A DNA stretch of 29,303 nucleotides from a virus: IMG/VR virus record IMGVR_UViG_3300042402_000700, positions 1-29,303 of that record; one strand, written 5' to 3'. A program made the position numbers and the translations under genes. The notes below the pieces were generated by a model that was not told where the DNA came from, did not search any database, and saw nothing but the letters and a program-made list of their open reading frames with translations. Shown here piece by piece: positions 18,854 through 27,510 of this stretch. Numbering within the stretch: position 1 is the first letter of the stretch; the number at the start of each line of letters is the position of its first letter.

Positions 18854-21458
18854 TGCTTATAATTGTTATTGTGTCACCTAATCCGCTTAATGTAATGCTT
18901 CCGCTACCTTCAACGGTTTCGCCTGTGTACGCTTGTATTGTTACTGTATTAGCTGAAACGCTCTTTTGAATTATCAATTCACGACCTAACGTTGTAGTTG
19001 CAGAAGGCAAATAAATTGTTAGGCTTGCTGCTGTGGTATCTGCGAAAATCATTCGGTCGAAACTCGTTACAACGTAGTCCGTTGTTATCGTCTTAACAGG
19101 CTGCGAGATACTTGCGCTAAATTGAACAGGTGCGCCAAATTGTGTAGGTGCGAGTGTTGGTGCTTGTGAAGTAATGAAAGAACGCGTTCCCCCATTCGGT
19201 TGAGAGAAACAATTGTTCTTCGCGATGTTCCAATTGTAGCCAAAGCGAGTACAACATTCTTGGGTTACTGTCGCAGGATCTCCGTTTGGTGTTTCCCAAT
19301 TCAACGTCTGGTCTAAGTTAGCCGAAACAGGTCTAAGGTCGCAGTCGTTTTCTACATCAAGAATACGAATGAGTTTTACTTTTGTTACTTCTTGTTCACC
19401 TACAACGTACCCTTGAATATCAAGAACGCGCCACCAAGAATCTACTATCCATATTTTATCTGAAAATTGAAACGTGAATATGTCGTTCAAAGTAAGCGCA
19501 AACATTCCTTCCATTATACGCGCTTGTCCGTCGTAAAGTTCGCGGTAATAGTTTCGCCACCAACGATTATAAAGGTTGTCGTAAGGGTTGGCTGTTATTG
19601 TGTGCGGTGGTATTTCGGGAGCGAAGTTTAAATCCTTATCTGCAACGTCTGCGTTTATTACGCTATAATTATTAAGCAAAGCCACAGACGTAGAAACAAC
19701 GTCGTCCGAAACTTCGTCGTAGATGTTTACGTTTGCATGCCCTGCGTAATAGAGAATACGCGGTTTAGGTTGTACGAATTGTCCTTCTGAGTTAATGAAT
19801 CGCGGACAAACTACGTTCGTTGTTTCCACAGGTGCGGAAGGTGTAGACGCAAAAGACAACTCAACCTTTTCTTCGCCTGTTGCGAACTCGTTTGTTATTT
19901 CGAAGTCCGCTTCCGTTACTTCGTACCTTCCGTACACGCGTCCATTGTCGTTGTATAACGAGTTAAAATAATCTCCGTCTTCAGTATAGGTGAAAGTGAA
20001 ATTAGCTTTTTGTAGGTCAGTCGTTGGCGAATACATAATGTCTTTTGACAAGTCTAATTTCTGCGACCAATCCAAAGTATTACCACTTCCGATATATTCA
20101 ACGAGCGGCTCAATGCGTAGCGTGTTTGGTAGTGTGCGGTCGGGAACGAAGGCAAGGTTAAACATCTTTTGTATTGACGTTAAGAAGTCTATTTGCTTCA
20201 TGTCTGGAGCGTTAAACTCCATTACTACTTGGTCAGATGTTAGATTTGTTCCAATGCTTACAAGTTCAATACCTGTTCCTGTGTAATCGTTTGCTCCGTT
20301 TCCTGTAAAAGTAATTGTAGCTTCAGCAGCTGGCATACCATCTATTTGTTGTAAGTTCATAGCTAAACGAATTTCTAAAGTGTCGCCTTGATTTAAACTT
20401 ACTGTACTAATAACACTATTTGAAAATGTAATGTCTGCTAAAAAATAATTTGGAGGTACTGAAAAAAAAGTTCCGTTAACATAAAATTGAGGTTGTATAT
20501 ATAAACTTTGTAAATCCACAGATGCAGTAATTTGCCCACTTACCCAAACTTTAAACGAAAATTGACCACTAAAAGGAGCGGTAAAAATACCACTTGACCA
20601 ATCATTGTTCGGGTCATTATATTCAGTAACAGCAGCAGATAAATTGTATTGATAATCGCCAGGACCGAATGTCTCACCTACTACATTTGAAGCCAATGCT
20701 AACGTACTTGTAATGTCATTTAATCCAAAAGAACTATTCAAATACTGACCGTTAACAAAAGGAACGTACACGTTATCCAAACAATCCGCGAGGTTATCGC
20801 TTGTCCATTGCACGTTAGCATCTTTCATTATTTGCTCAAACAAATAATACGCGCTTACCGAAGGTGTTAAATGACCAACGTAAAGGGGTTTATTAAACAA
20901 CGAACTAAGATTTCCACTTGCATAAATTGGTTGTCCTAAAGGATTTGTAGTTGTTAAATTCCACTTGTCGCATAGCGTTAGAATCGTGTGTTCGTTAGGC
21001 GGTGTTTCAACATATTCATGAAGTAAATCGTAGTCCAAATCACCTGCAACAATCGCTTCAATATCTTTAATTTTCTTGTCATTCAACAAACGTGAAAGGT
21101 TCGGTACTTCACCAAAGAATACAACCTCAAACTCGAACAACTTACCCGACTGCCAGTACAACTTTTTCACTTGAATGTGTCCTGTTGCTATTGGTATTGT
21201 GTTTACCGTTAGCGACGCGTCAACCTTTTTACGGAAGTCAAACCAACCGTTGAAGTTAACGTTGAAGATAGCACCGAAAAAGTCGACATTCGTCTTGCTT
21301 GCAGGAATACGAAACTCCTGCGAGTAGTTACCTATTGAACTAAAATTCGTTAGGTCGGTAAACTTGTAGTTGAGGTGTACCTTTTCATTTTCGTAAAGGT
21401 CAATCGTTGCTGCGTTGCCGTCAAAATCGGTTAGCGTGAGTATTACTTCGTTAATCAT
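18819..21458 (-). CDS. Large tail tip/baseplate protein with C-terminal beta domain, 879 aa
   Basis: The N-terminus (ENEKVHLNYKFTDLTNFSSIGNYSQEFRIPASKTNVDFFG, about 24-63) is the start of a tail-tip family common in Bacteroidota phages. Following parts resemble a hub or distal-tail scaffold (LLNDKKIKDIEAIVAGDLDYDLLHEY; FLTSIQKMFNLAFVPDR). The last 80 residues (about 800-879) form a separate beta-sandwich module with DYVVTSFDRMIFADTTAASLTIYLP and NTVTIQAYTGETVEGS, a domain often found at the ends of phage receptor-binding or structural proteins. It is read before the tape measure. Baseplate or adhesin platform is the likely role. Confidence 0.75.
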   Translation of the reverse strand: MINEVILTLTDFDGNAATIDLYENEKVHLNYKFTDLTNFSSIGNYSQEFRIPASKTNVDFFGAIFNVNFNGWFDFRKKVDASLTVNTIPIATGHIQVKKLYWQSGKLFEFEVVFFGEVPNLSRLLNDKKIKDIEAIVAGDLDYDLLHEYVETPPNEHTILTLCDKWNLTTTNPLGQPIYASGNLSSLFNKPLYVGHLTPSVSAYYLFEQIMKDANVQWTSDNLADCLDNVYVPFVNGQYLNSSFGLNDITSTLALASNVVGETFGPGDYQYNLSAAVTEYNDPNNDWSSGIFTAPFSGQFSFKVWVSGQITASVDLQSLYIQPQFYVNGTFFSVPPNYFLADITFSNSVISTVSLNQGDTLEIRLAMNLQQIDGMPAAEATITFTGNGANDYTGTGIELVSIGTNLTSDQVVMEFNAPDMKQIDFLTSIQKMFNLAFVPDRTLPNTLRIEPLVEYIGSGNTLDWSQKLDLSKDIMYSPTTDLQKANFTFTYTEDGDYFNSLYNDNGRVYGRYEVTEADFEITNEFATGEEKVELSFASTPSAPVETTNVVCPRFINSEGQFVQPKPRILYYAGHANVNIYDEVSDDVVSTSVALLNNYSVINADVADKDLNFAPEIPPHTITANPYDNLYNRWWRNYYRELYDGQARIMEGMFALTLNDIFTFQFSDKIWIVDSWWRVLDIQGYVVGEQEVTKVKLIRILDVENDCDLRPVSANLDQTLNWETPNGDPATVTQECCTRFGYNWNIAKNNCFSQPNGGTRSFITSQAPTLAPTQFGAPVQFSASISQPVKTITTDYVVTSFDRMIFADTTAASLTIYLPSATTTLGRELIIQKSVSANTVTIQAYTGETVEGSGSITLSGLGDTITIISNGSDFKGTSSK

Positions 21459-22693
21459 AAGCCGACAGGTTGTGAGTATTTAAGGTTCAAAGTAACGTTG
21501 TAAAGTTTAGAGTATCTTTCGTCCTTGATAACAAAGTTTTGAGTATCTACAAGAACAGGTGTCATTGTTCCGTCGTCGTTAATTATAAACACGTCGTTTG
21601 AACGGCAAAGTGTTTGAAGTAGGTTGAACTCTCCAACTGAAACCCAGTCGCTGTTTATTTGTAGTCCTTTCGTCGTGTTCACATAACGGTCGGTTATACC
21701 TCTGTCTGAAGTGCTAAAACCAAACGATTCAGAATTGTAATCACCTATTACTTTTTGGTATTGCTTACGATCGTAGTTGTAAGATAGTTCCGACTTCTTC
21801 GTGAAGTTGAAGTAATCCACACCCCCACAAGTATTCGACCAACCCAAGCGAACATTGTCAAAGCGACAATCGTCAGCGACAAGATAGAAACAATAGACGC
21901 GTGAAGCAGGTGTGTAGATAGGCGGTGTAATGGACGCGCCAGCTTGTATTGTGTAGTATTTAACATTCGTGAAATCTGCTCCGTCAGCTATTAAGTTGGA
22001 AGGATAAGCGCCCAAACGCGAAACCGAATCTTCTGTTGTTAGTAGCGTGTAATTTGTCGCTTCAATTAAATCTCCATTATTGTCGTATGTTGAAACAAAT
22101 AAATCAGTCGCGTCGTTATCAGCTAAAAGACCGTTGTTTGAAATAGAATATAACTGTCCGTAGTCAGCTAATCGCGTTGGTATGTAAACCCAGTCAGACG
22201 ATAAACCGCGAGCAGGTGCTTCACTCCACTTGTGCGTAGTGTTTATTCTTTCGCTTAACAAGTATTTGTCCGTTCCGTCAAGTGCGTATCTAAAATTAGG
22301 GTTAGGTCGATAGCCGTCTGCTACTTGATATTCAGCAAGGAACGCGTACACGTCGTCTATGTCAACCATTCCCGAACCGCTTACTGTAAACACTCCGTCG
22401 ACTAACCAACCTTCTTTAATTGTGCAAGATATTTGAACAACACTTTGTCGTTCTTCATTTATGTTCGTTTCTGCCGCTGCGCTCATTTCATGATACAACG
22501 ATTCACGGAAAATAGGTGCAAGGTCTAAGATACCTTTGTTCGCTGCGTTGGGTTGTACGTTCACTTGGAACGTTCCGAAGTCGAACACAAATCTAAACCC
22601 TGCGTTAGCTACGTTGGTCGAAGAAGCGACAATCATAAGTCGTTGCCCGACAGGTGTATATTCGTATGGTTGTTCGTTTATTGTAATTGCCAT
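21455..22693 (-). CDS. Tail protein, 412 aa
   Basis: Beta-rich protein starting MAITINEQPYEYTPVGQRLM, followed by FRFVFDFGTFQVNVQPNAANKGILDLAPIFR, a middle domain with Cys pairs (RVYCFYLVADDCRFDNVRLGWSNTCGG) and a C-terminal RSNDVFIINDDGTMTPVLV. I associate this layout with distal tail or tail-tip components of Bacteroidota phages. It overlaps the next gene by four bases and the previous one by a single base. Confidence 0.7.
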   Translation of the reverse strand: MAITINEQPYEYTPVGQRLMIVASSTNVANAGFRFVFDFGTFQVNVQPNAANKGILDLAPIFRESLYHEMSAAAETNINEERQSVVQISCTIKEGWLVDGVFTVSGSGMVDIDDVYAFLAEYQVADGYRPNPNFRYALDGTDKYLLSERINTTHKWSEAPARGLSSDWVYIPTRLADYGQLYSISNNGLLADNDATDLFVSTYDNNGDLIEATNYTLLTTEDSVSRLGAYPSNLIADGADFTNVKYYTIQAGASITPPIYTPASRVYCFYLVADDCRFDNVRLGWSNTCGGVDYFNFTKKSELSYNYDRKQYQKVIGDYNSESFGFSTSDRGITDRYVNTTKGLQINSDWVSVGEFNLLQTLCRSNDVFIINDDGTMTPVLVDTQNFVIKDERYSKLYNVTLNLKYSQPVGL

Positions 22694-23298
22694 TATTGTA
22701 TCTCTTTAAATTGATTTTCTAACGTTGCGCTAAAGTCCTTTCCGTATGCTTCGACTATCTTAGCTTCGTACTCGTCCCATATGTTCTCCATAGCGTAGTC
22801 GAACGCGTTCCAACCCTTTATTCCGTCACGACGAACCTTGAACATAATCAGTTTTGCAACTGTTTGTTTTAGTTCTTCTGTGGACTTCTTGAACTTACCA
22901 CTACTTGTGTCGCGTAGTCGTATTCCCTTTATCGACATCCAGTCGTAAATCGCTTTTTGCATAGGCGACATTTGACCTTTTGCGGGTTTACTTCCGCTTC
23001 CGCGTTTGAATGAGTAGGGCGCACCTTGCGACTTTTGCGTTCCATTCACACCCTTTTCACGAAACAAAAAGTATTGTCCTGCTTTGCCCTTCGCGTAGAC
23101 CGAAATGTTTATTGACGATCCTTTAATTTGTAGTCTGTAAGCCAAAGACTTTTCGAGCGTTCCGCTTGCTACCGCGTTGGTGTAGTTGCGACCTACCTTT
23201 CGCTTCATGCGATAATCGGACTGCATCAATTCGACAAAGCGTTTAGCCATATCGTTCACGACAGCGAAGAAGTTGGGTGCGCTCTGTTCGTTAGCCAT
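22693..23298 (-). CDS. Neck/tail-completion-like protein, 201 aa
   Basis: The protein has a helical start (FFAVVNDMAKRFVELMQSDY), a beta part (LAYRLQIKGSSINISVYAKGKAGQYFLFREKGVNG), a basic segment with APYSFKRGSGSK, and MSPMQKAIYDWMSIKGI. The beta core with FxFxEKGVxG resembles HK97 gp10-type proteins that join head and tail. Here it lies far from the portal, among tail genes, so tail completion fits better than head completion. Confidence 0.65.
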   Translation of the reverse strand: MANEQSAPNFFAVVNDMAKRFVELMQSDYRMKRKVGRNYTNAVASGTLEKSLAYRLQIKGSSINISVYAKGKAGQYFLFREKGVNGTQKSQGAPYSFKRGSGSKPAKGQMSPMQKAIYDWMSIKGIRLRDTSSGKFKKSTEELKQTVAKLIMFKVRRDGIKGWNAFDYAMENIWDEYEAKIVEAYGKDFSATLENQFKEIQ

Positions 23299-23416
23299 TT
23301 GTTTCTTCTTCCTCTTTTATCTTGTTGAAGAATTGGATTAGTGGCAAGCCAAACTTGGTTGGCATCTCTTGAATGAAAGCATCTAACTGCTTCAAATGTT
23401 CCTCTGTTAGTTGCAT
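23291..23416 (-). CDS. Small acidic protein, 41 aa
   Basis: ORF from ATG 23414-23416 to TAA at 23291-23293, overlapping the start of the neck-like gene by eight bases. The peptide is amphipathic and helical (LTEEHLKQLDAFIQEMPTKF, then FFNKIKEEEE). It fills a 120-base gap and its junctions are tight, so translation is likely. Function unknown. Confidence 0.6.
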   Translation of the reverse strand: MQLTEEHLKQLDAFIQEMPTKFGLPLIQFFNKIKEEEETNG

Positions 23417-23418
23417 AT

Positions 23419-23673
23419 TTAAAAAGATAAAATTGTTACTCCTATTGCCTTCGCTACGCACTCAGCAACGTAGCTGTTATCTGTTCCCCACGCTGCGAAC
23501 TCATCTTCGGTCAAAGTGTAGTTTCCGTTAGAGAGAACCTTGCCTTCATCGGTCTTTAGTTCATAGTAGGTAGTGCAAGTTGTTGCACTTGTTTCAAAGT
23601 TCAAAATTAGAACTGTCATTTCTGTTGCTATCCCTGCGTTTAAAGGAAAGACTATTGGTTGTATTTTAGCCAT
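23419..23673 (-). CDS. Small conserved tail-module protein, 84 aa
   Basis: Beta-rich protein starting MAKIQPIVFPLNAGIATEM, with VLILNFETSATTCTTYYELKTDEGKVL and YTLTEDEFAAWGTDNSYV. I have seen this family in Bacteroidota phage tail modules directly downstream of fibre genes. Possibly a fibre-tip or chaperone-like protein; no proof. Confidence 0.65.
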   Translation of the reverse strand: MAKIQPIVFPLNAGIATEMTVLILNFETSATTCTTYYELKTDEGKVLSNGNYTLTEDEFAAWGTDNSYVAECVAKAIGVTILSF

Positions 23674-23681
23674 TGTTATAA

Positions 23682-26441
23682 TTATAATAAAGTGAATGTT
23701 TTTGTTACTCCTCCAATTCTCATTTGTATGTTAGTTCCATCAAACCAAATGTCTCCGTCTACTGGTGAGGTAGGTGCTGTTCCGCTTGGTATTCTCAAAG
23801 ATGCTTTAGCCGTTGTGGCTGCGCCTAAAATTGTTATACCTCTCGCTACTTCAATTGCTCTAAAATCTGCTACCGCTGTTAGCGTTGGATTGATGTAAAG
23901 ACCTCGCGTTATTCCGTTAGCACCTCCTGTTTGATTGATTGTTCCTTCAATTCTTGTAAACTCAAAAGTACCCGTTCCTGATGTTGGAGCAAAACCCTTG
24001 TAAATTCCGAAGCTAATACTTGATCCTATTGTTGCAGTAAAACTAACTCCCGATATTGCAATAACTCCACGAGATCCTTGCGTTGTTATTGCGCTACTAA
24101 ATGCAATATTTCTTCCTCCTATGGCTAATGTGTTTTCATCACTCGCGTAAGGAAAAATTGTTGTTCCTGTAGAAATTGAATTAAGTCTAATAGCACCATC
24201 ATTTCTAACGGCAAACATTGCAACGGCATCACTATTTTGAGTTGTTAAAGCGACTGTAGCACTTGTATTTCCAACACCGCTTAATGTTGTTTGCCCTACA
24301 ACTCTCGCAGTTCCATTCACATCGAGCTTGTAACCTGCGTCTGTTGTTGTGCCGATGAGGAAATTACTTCCTGTATTTACATAACAAGCAGCAGTAGTAC
24401 CGATGTTGAAAATATTAGTAAACGCAGAATTGTACACAGCAAATGTAGTAGCTGTTGAAAATCCTCTCGTATAACCAATTGTTCCCCATTTAATGTAACT
24501 GTTATTATTAAATACAATAGCGTTACCACTTGCTTGGGGTGTTAGGTTAAGTAGATTATCTCCTGTGCTTACAAGACTCAAACGCTTATTTGTATTATCC
24601 CAACTTAACCCAGCATCTTCCTGCAATACATTGCCTGTTCCTTCAAACAACACACGTCCAACAGTTCCGCTTGTTATTGGTGTAGTGCCTACCGTTAAGC
24701 CTGTCGCTATTGTGAATGTTCTATCTGCTGATAAGTCTTGCGTTGTGCCGTTAATTGTGAGGCTGCGAGTTGAAGGAACTTTTGAATTGAAAGTTGTCCA
24801 ATCCGCAGAACTCAAAGCACCTCTATTCGCTGCGCTTGCCGTTGGTAGGTTGAATGTGTGTGTGCTTGTTGCAGACGAGATACCAAAGTCAGTTCCACTT
24901 GTTCCAGTTGCGAAGTTTTGCACCTGTGCCGTTAAGCCATTTAGCGCAGTCAATCCCGTTGAGAATGTCGTAATGACTTGACAAAGGTGACTATTTTCGG
25001 TGTGTAGTTTAATTGTCCTTCCCGAATTGTTAACGTAGATTCTTACCGCTAATCTATCAGTTAATGCTAAGGTAGTTTGCGGAATAGCTAATGCGCTAAC
25101 ATAAAGGTCAGTTACTGTTCCATTGGTTATGCCTTCTGGAGTAGCTGAGTTAGAAGCTATCAAAGATAATGTAGCTCCATCCCATTTGTATAACTCGATA
25201 TAAAATGAAGGAGTACCACCGTTACTTGACGAACTAAAATATGTTTCGAAGTTCCAATTTCCAGCTGGTATCTCTAACTGATTTGGGACGTTAGCGTCTG
25301 TTATGAAAGATTGAATATATCCATTCGTCGCAATGGTGAAATCTGTTCCTACTCCTAAGACAGGTGTTCTGTCCATTTCTTTGAAAGAGATACCGCCAAA
25401 AGTACCTTGCGCTACTGAGCCATTTAAGTAGAATGATAACGAAGCACCACCACCTGTTGACGAAGGGAAGTTGGCAAGGCTTCCGTCACCTCTTACATAT
25501 TGCGAAACCGTTCCTGCTCCTGTTACTGCTAAATCTCCAGACGATGTAATAGGACTATTCGCCACACTAAACGCTGAAGGCATTGTTAAACCAACGCTTG
25601 TAACTGTTCCATTTGTTAAAGTAGGTAAGTTATCTAAATCGTTATAATTGTTGCTGAATGCAGTCGCTCCTAAGTCTGCGCTATTTGCTTTAAGTCCTAT
25701 TTCGGTTTGCAAAGTATTAACGTCGTCCTCGACATTAGTAATAGACTGCTCAATATCAATTATCGTTTGACAATCGCCTATCGTTTCGCACGTTAGACCT
25801 ACTTCGTCAGTCAACAAGTACCAACCGCGCACACCTTCGTTGTTCGTTCCGTAGTAATAATTCGGTGCTGGTGTCGCTTCATCGTTCACAAGCGAAACGT
25901 TTCCATTCTCGTCGCGTGTGATTGAATCAATGAAAGTTAGTATTGATCCTGTGCCACCTGTCGAAGATTCAAAAAAGTCGTTCCACTCCGCAGGAATACT
26001 GCACGCGTCCCAATAGTAAGGAACAAGAAGGTCTAAACTAATCGTCCAACCCGTTAGCGTGTGCTGAAATTCTTCTAAGAATGGTTCAAGACTTACATTT
26101 TGAACTGTGATTAAATCGCCAAACAAAACTCGGTGGTTCGTTATCTCAGCTATCAAATCTTCAGCTATGCGTTGAAGGTCGGAAAGAACCTCGCGTTGGT
26201 ATTCGGGTTTTTCTTCTTTGTCGCGAGGCATATCCGCAAGGACAATCTGAAAACTAAACGTTTTCATTCCTTTTGCATACGTCACGTTGGAAGGCACGAC
26301 GTGCATAAATGGATATTCACCAAACTTCTCAAGGTCTGAAACCTCGATTTGTCCGTGAGAGAATCTCTTTAATATAAAGTGTCCAGAAGCAAATGCTTTG
26401 AACCTATCTATAAGCGCGTTGTAGCTTTGTACGTTCGACAT
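23682..26441 (-). CDS. Tail terminator-like domain fused to tail fibre, 919 aa
   Basis: I start at ATG 26441 (MSNVQSYNALIDRF); a TTG at 26453 is in frame. Residues 1-165 form a small alpha/beta domain (FASGHFILKRFSHGQIEVSDLEK, then FQIVLADMPRDKEEKPEYQREVLSDLQRIAEDLIAEI) like tail-terminator or tail-completion proteins of these phages. After WDACSIPAEW comes a low-complexity Gly/Ser/Thr beta-fibre of about 750 residues with recurring fibre modules: STHTFNLPTASAANRGALSSADW, LTINGTTQDLSADRTF, DAGYKLDVNGTARV and a C-terminal DGDIWFDGTNIQMRIGGVTK. The fibre part is probably the host-binding element and the fusion ties it to the tail end. Confidence 0.75.
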   Translation of the reverse strand: MSNVQSYNALIDRFKAFASGHFILKRFSHGQIEVSDLEKFGEYPFMHVVPSNVTYAKGMKTFSFQIVLADMPRDKEEKPEYQREVLSDLQRIAEDLIAEITNHRVLFGDLITVQNVSLEPFLEEFQHTLTGWTISLDLLVPYYWDACSIPAEWNDFFESSTGGTGSILTFIDSITRDENGNVSLVNDEATPAPNYYYGTNNEGVRGWYLLTDEVGLTCETIGDCQTIIDIEQSITNVEDDVNTLQTEIGLKANSADLGATAFSNNYNDLDNLPTLTNGTVTSVGLTMPSAFSVANSPITSSGDLAVTGAGTVSQYVRGDGSLANFPSSTGGGASLSFYLNGSVAQGTFGGISFKEMDRTPVLGVGTDFTIATNGYIQSFITDANVPNQLEIPAGNWNFETYFSSSSNGGTPSFYIELYKWDGATLSLIASNSATPEGITNGTVTDLYVSALAIPQTTLALTDRLAVRIYVNNSGRTIKLHTENSHLCQVITTFSTGLTALNGLTAQVQNFATGTSGTDFGISSATSTHTFNLPTASAANRGALSSADWTTFNSKVPSTRSLTINGTTQDLSADRTFTIATGLTVGTTPITSGTVGRVLFEGTGNVLQEDAGLSWDNTNKRLSLVSTGDNLLNLTPQASGNAIVFNNNSYIKWGTIGYTRGFSTATTFAVYNSAFTNIFNIGTTAACYVNTGSNFLIGTTTDAGYKLDVNGTARVVGQTTLSGVGNTSATVALTTQNSDAVAMFAVRNDGAIRLNSISTGTTIFPYASDENTLAIGGRNIAFSSAITTQGSRGVIAISGVSFTATIGSSISFGIYKGFAPTSGTGTFEFTRIEGTINQTGGANGITRGLYINPTLTAVADFRAIEVARGITILGAATTAKASLRIPSGTAPTSPVDGDIWFDGTNIQMRIGGVTKTFTLL

Positions 26442-26691
26442 AGTTGTAGTCAATTAAGTAAGTCATATAAGTAAATATCTCCCACGCGGATTTTTCCGTA
26501 ATTAAATCTAATTTAGTTATATCGCGTCCGCAGGCTTCCATAAATAAGTGATACCAACCGTAGCGACCTAACACCTGCGTTAGTCCTTCTCTGTCGTCAA
26601 CTGCTCCAGTTCCGTCGTCAGTTTGCTCACTTCCTTCTCTAAATAGTCGAGCGAAGTGCTGCTTAGTTCGTTGAGCAAAGTCGAAAAAAAA
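26404..26691 (-). CDS. Tail assembly chaperone -1 frameshift extension (GT-like)
   Basis: In the -1 frame of the chaperone gene, codons are open from just after a stop at 26704-26706 to a TAG at 26404-26406. Slippage on T TTT TTT (within the T9 run at 26684-26692) would join chaperone residues 1-159 to 93 new ones, giving a 252-residue fusion. The extension includes QHFARLFREG, VLGRYGWYHLFMEACGRDIT and AWEIFTYMTYLIDYNYVE. It overlaps the next gene by 38 bases. It could instead be partly a separate 56-codon gene from GTG 26574. Frameshifted chaperone pairs (lambda gpG/gpGT) are standard in siphoviruses. Confidence 0.65.
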   Translation of the reverse strand, partial: FFFDFAQRTKQHFARLFREGSEQTDDGTGAVDDREGLTQVLGRYGWYHLFMEACGRDITKLDLITEKSAWEIFTYMTYLIDYNYVERTKLQRAYR

Positions 26692-27161
26692 AGCATCGCT
26701 CCGTTAAATTGTTCAAGTGTCATTTGCTCGACGTACGACTGAACGAGTTCGCGGTTTGCTTTGCTGTGTGGTATAATTGTGTACTTTGTCCCAACGCGTT
26801 TGTCTATTGGTCGGTAAAGCGTACCCATTATTTTCACAATGTTCGCGTTTACGTCGGATGCCCACGTTGAAATATCCGCATATTCACCCATACTAATAGA
26901 ATACAGGTCGGGAATGAAACCAAAGTCTTTGTCTTTGATTGTTATAGTTTCGAAGAACTTCGCGCTTTCATTTAGTAGTGTTCCTTCAAATGCTGCTAAA
27001 AGTGTAGGCAAGTGTTGGAAGGGAATTTGTTCCGCCTGTTCTTTCAGTAGGTTACTAATACTAACCAACTTGTCTATGTCGCTTTTCGCGTTGTGATAGT
27101 CAACGTATTGCTTGACGCTTATGCTTGAATAGTCAGCAGGTATACTTACTTTTATACTCAT
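26580..27161 (-). CDS. Tail assembly chaperone (G-like)
   Basis: A 193-residue mostly helical protein: PADYSSISVKQYVDYHNAKSD, then DIDKLVSISNLL, a conserved FGFIPDLYSISMGEYADISTW, LYRPIDKRVGTKY and a C-terminal coiled coil (SLDYLEKEVSKLTTELEQL). The GFIPxLxxIxxGEYxDL motif is one I link to tail-chaperone-like proteins of Bacteroidota phages. A T9 slippery run encodes Leu-Phe-Phe at 157-159. Such proteins bind the tape measure during assembly and are usually absent from virions. It is read well before the tape measure instead of directly before it. Confidence 0.75.
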   Translation of the reverse strand: MSIKVSIPADYSSISVKQYVDYHNAKSDIDKLVSISNLLKEQAEQIPFQHLPTLLAAFEGTLLNESAKFFETITIKDKDFGFIPDLYSISMGEYADISTWASDVNANIVKIMGTLYRPIDKRVGTKYTIIPHSKANRELVQSYVEQMTLEQFNGAMLFFSTLLNELSSTSLDYLEKEVSKLTTELEQLTTEKD

Positions 27162-27179
27162 TTATTCGTATTTATTCGT

Positions 27180-27335
27180 TTATGAACCGCAATAAAGACA
27201 CCCTTCTTCGTCGTCGTCGATTGTGTTCGCTTCGTTGTATATTCGTATGGCTTCCATTTGCACTTGTTCCTTCGTCCATTCTGGATGAAACATCGCAATC
27301 TGCGACCGTAAGAAGTTTAATTTGTTTTCGCTCAT
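27180..27335 (-). CDS. Small acidic protein with C-terminal CxxC, 51 aa
   Basis: Starts at ATG 27333-27335, overlapping the previous stop as ATGA. The sequence has KLNFLRSQIAMFHPEWTKEQ, a helix to about 37, then an acidic TIDDDEEGCLYCGS ending. The CxxC is too single to make a zinc site alone. A longer ORF in another frame over this region (27172-27447, Arg-rich) is a shadow. Confidence 0.62.
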   Translation of the reverse strand: MSENKLNFLRSQIAMFHPEWTKEQVQMEAIRIYNEANTIDDDEEGCLYCGS

Positions 27336-27508
27336 TCTTGATTTTGTTTTTTAATTTCGCGCGTGTCCCAGAACATATCGCATTGCCCGTCCTTAATTGG
27401 TGAAAGGCTGAAGTACGCTTGTCGCCACTCCGAAGGCTTCGCCACATAGCGCAAGCACTTTTCTTTTTGGTTGCAGTTGATGCCTTCGCACATTGTTATA
27501 TCCGCCAT
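27332..27508 (-). CDS. Small Cys-rich protein, 58 aa
   Basis: Starts at ATG 27506-27508, three bases after the previous gene. Contains MCEGINCNQKEKCLRY (Cys7, Cys12, Cys18), then EWRQAYFSLSPIKDGQCDMFW with Cys43. This CxGxxC...C..Y...P.E.RQ.YF......GxC pattern is one I know from small proteins of Bacteroidota phage tail modules. Probably binds metal or has disulphides; role unknown. Confidence 0.7.
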   Translation of the reverse strand: MADITMCEGINCNQKEKCLRYVAKPSEWRQAYFSLSPIKDGQCDMFWDTREIKKQNQE

Positions 27509-27510
27509 AT

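Noticed and set aside
24565-24981. 138-codon plus-strand ORF opposite the fibre gene
   Set aside because: It is antisense to repetitive Thr/Gly/Ser fibre codons, which give Val/Pro/Leu-rich shadow frames.
27172-27447. 91-codon minus-strand ORF, Arg-rich
   Set aside because: Its composition (RRRRRR, no folded core) is that of a shadow. Two shorter ORFs in other frames (27180-27335 and 27332-27508) have ATGA coupling and recognisable Cys patterns.
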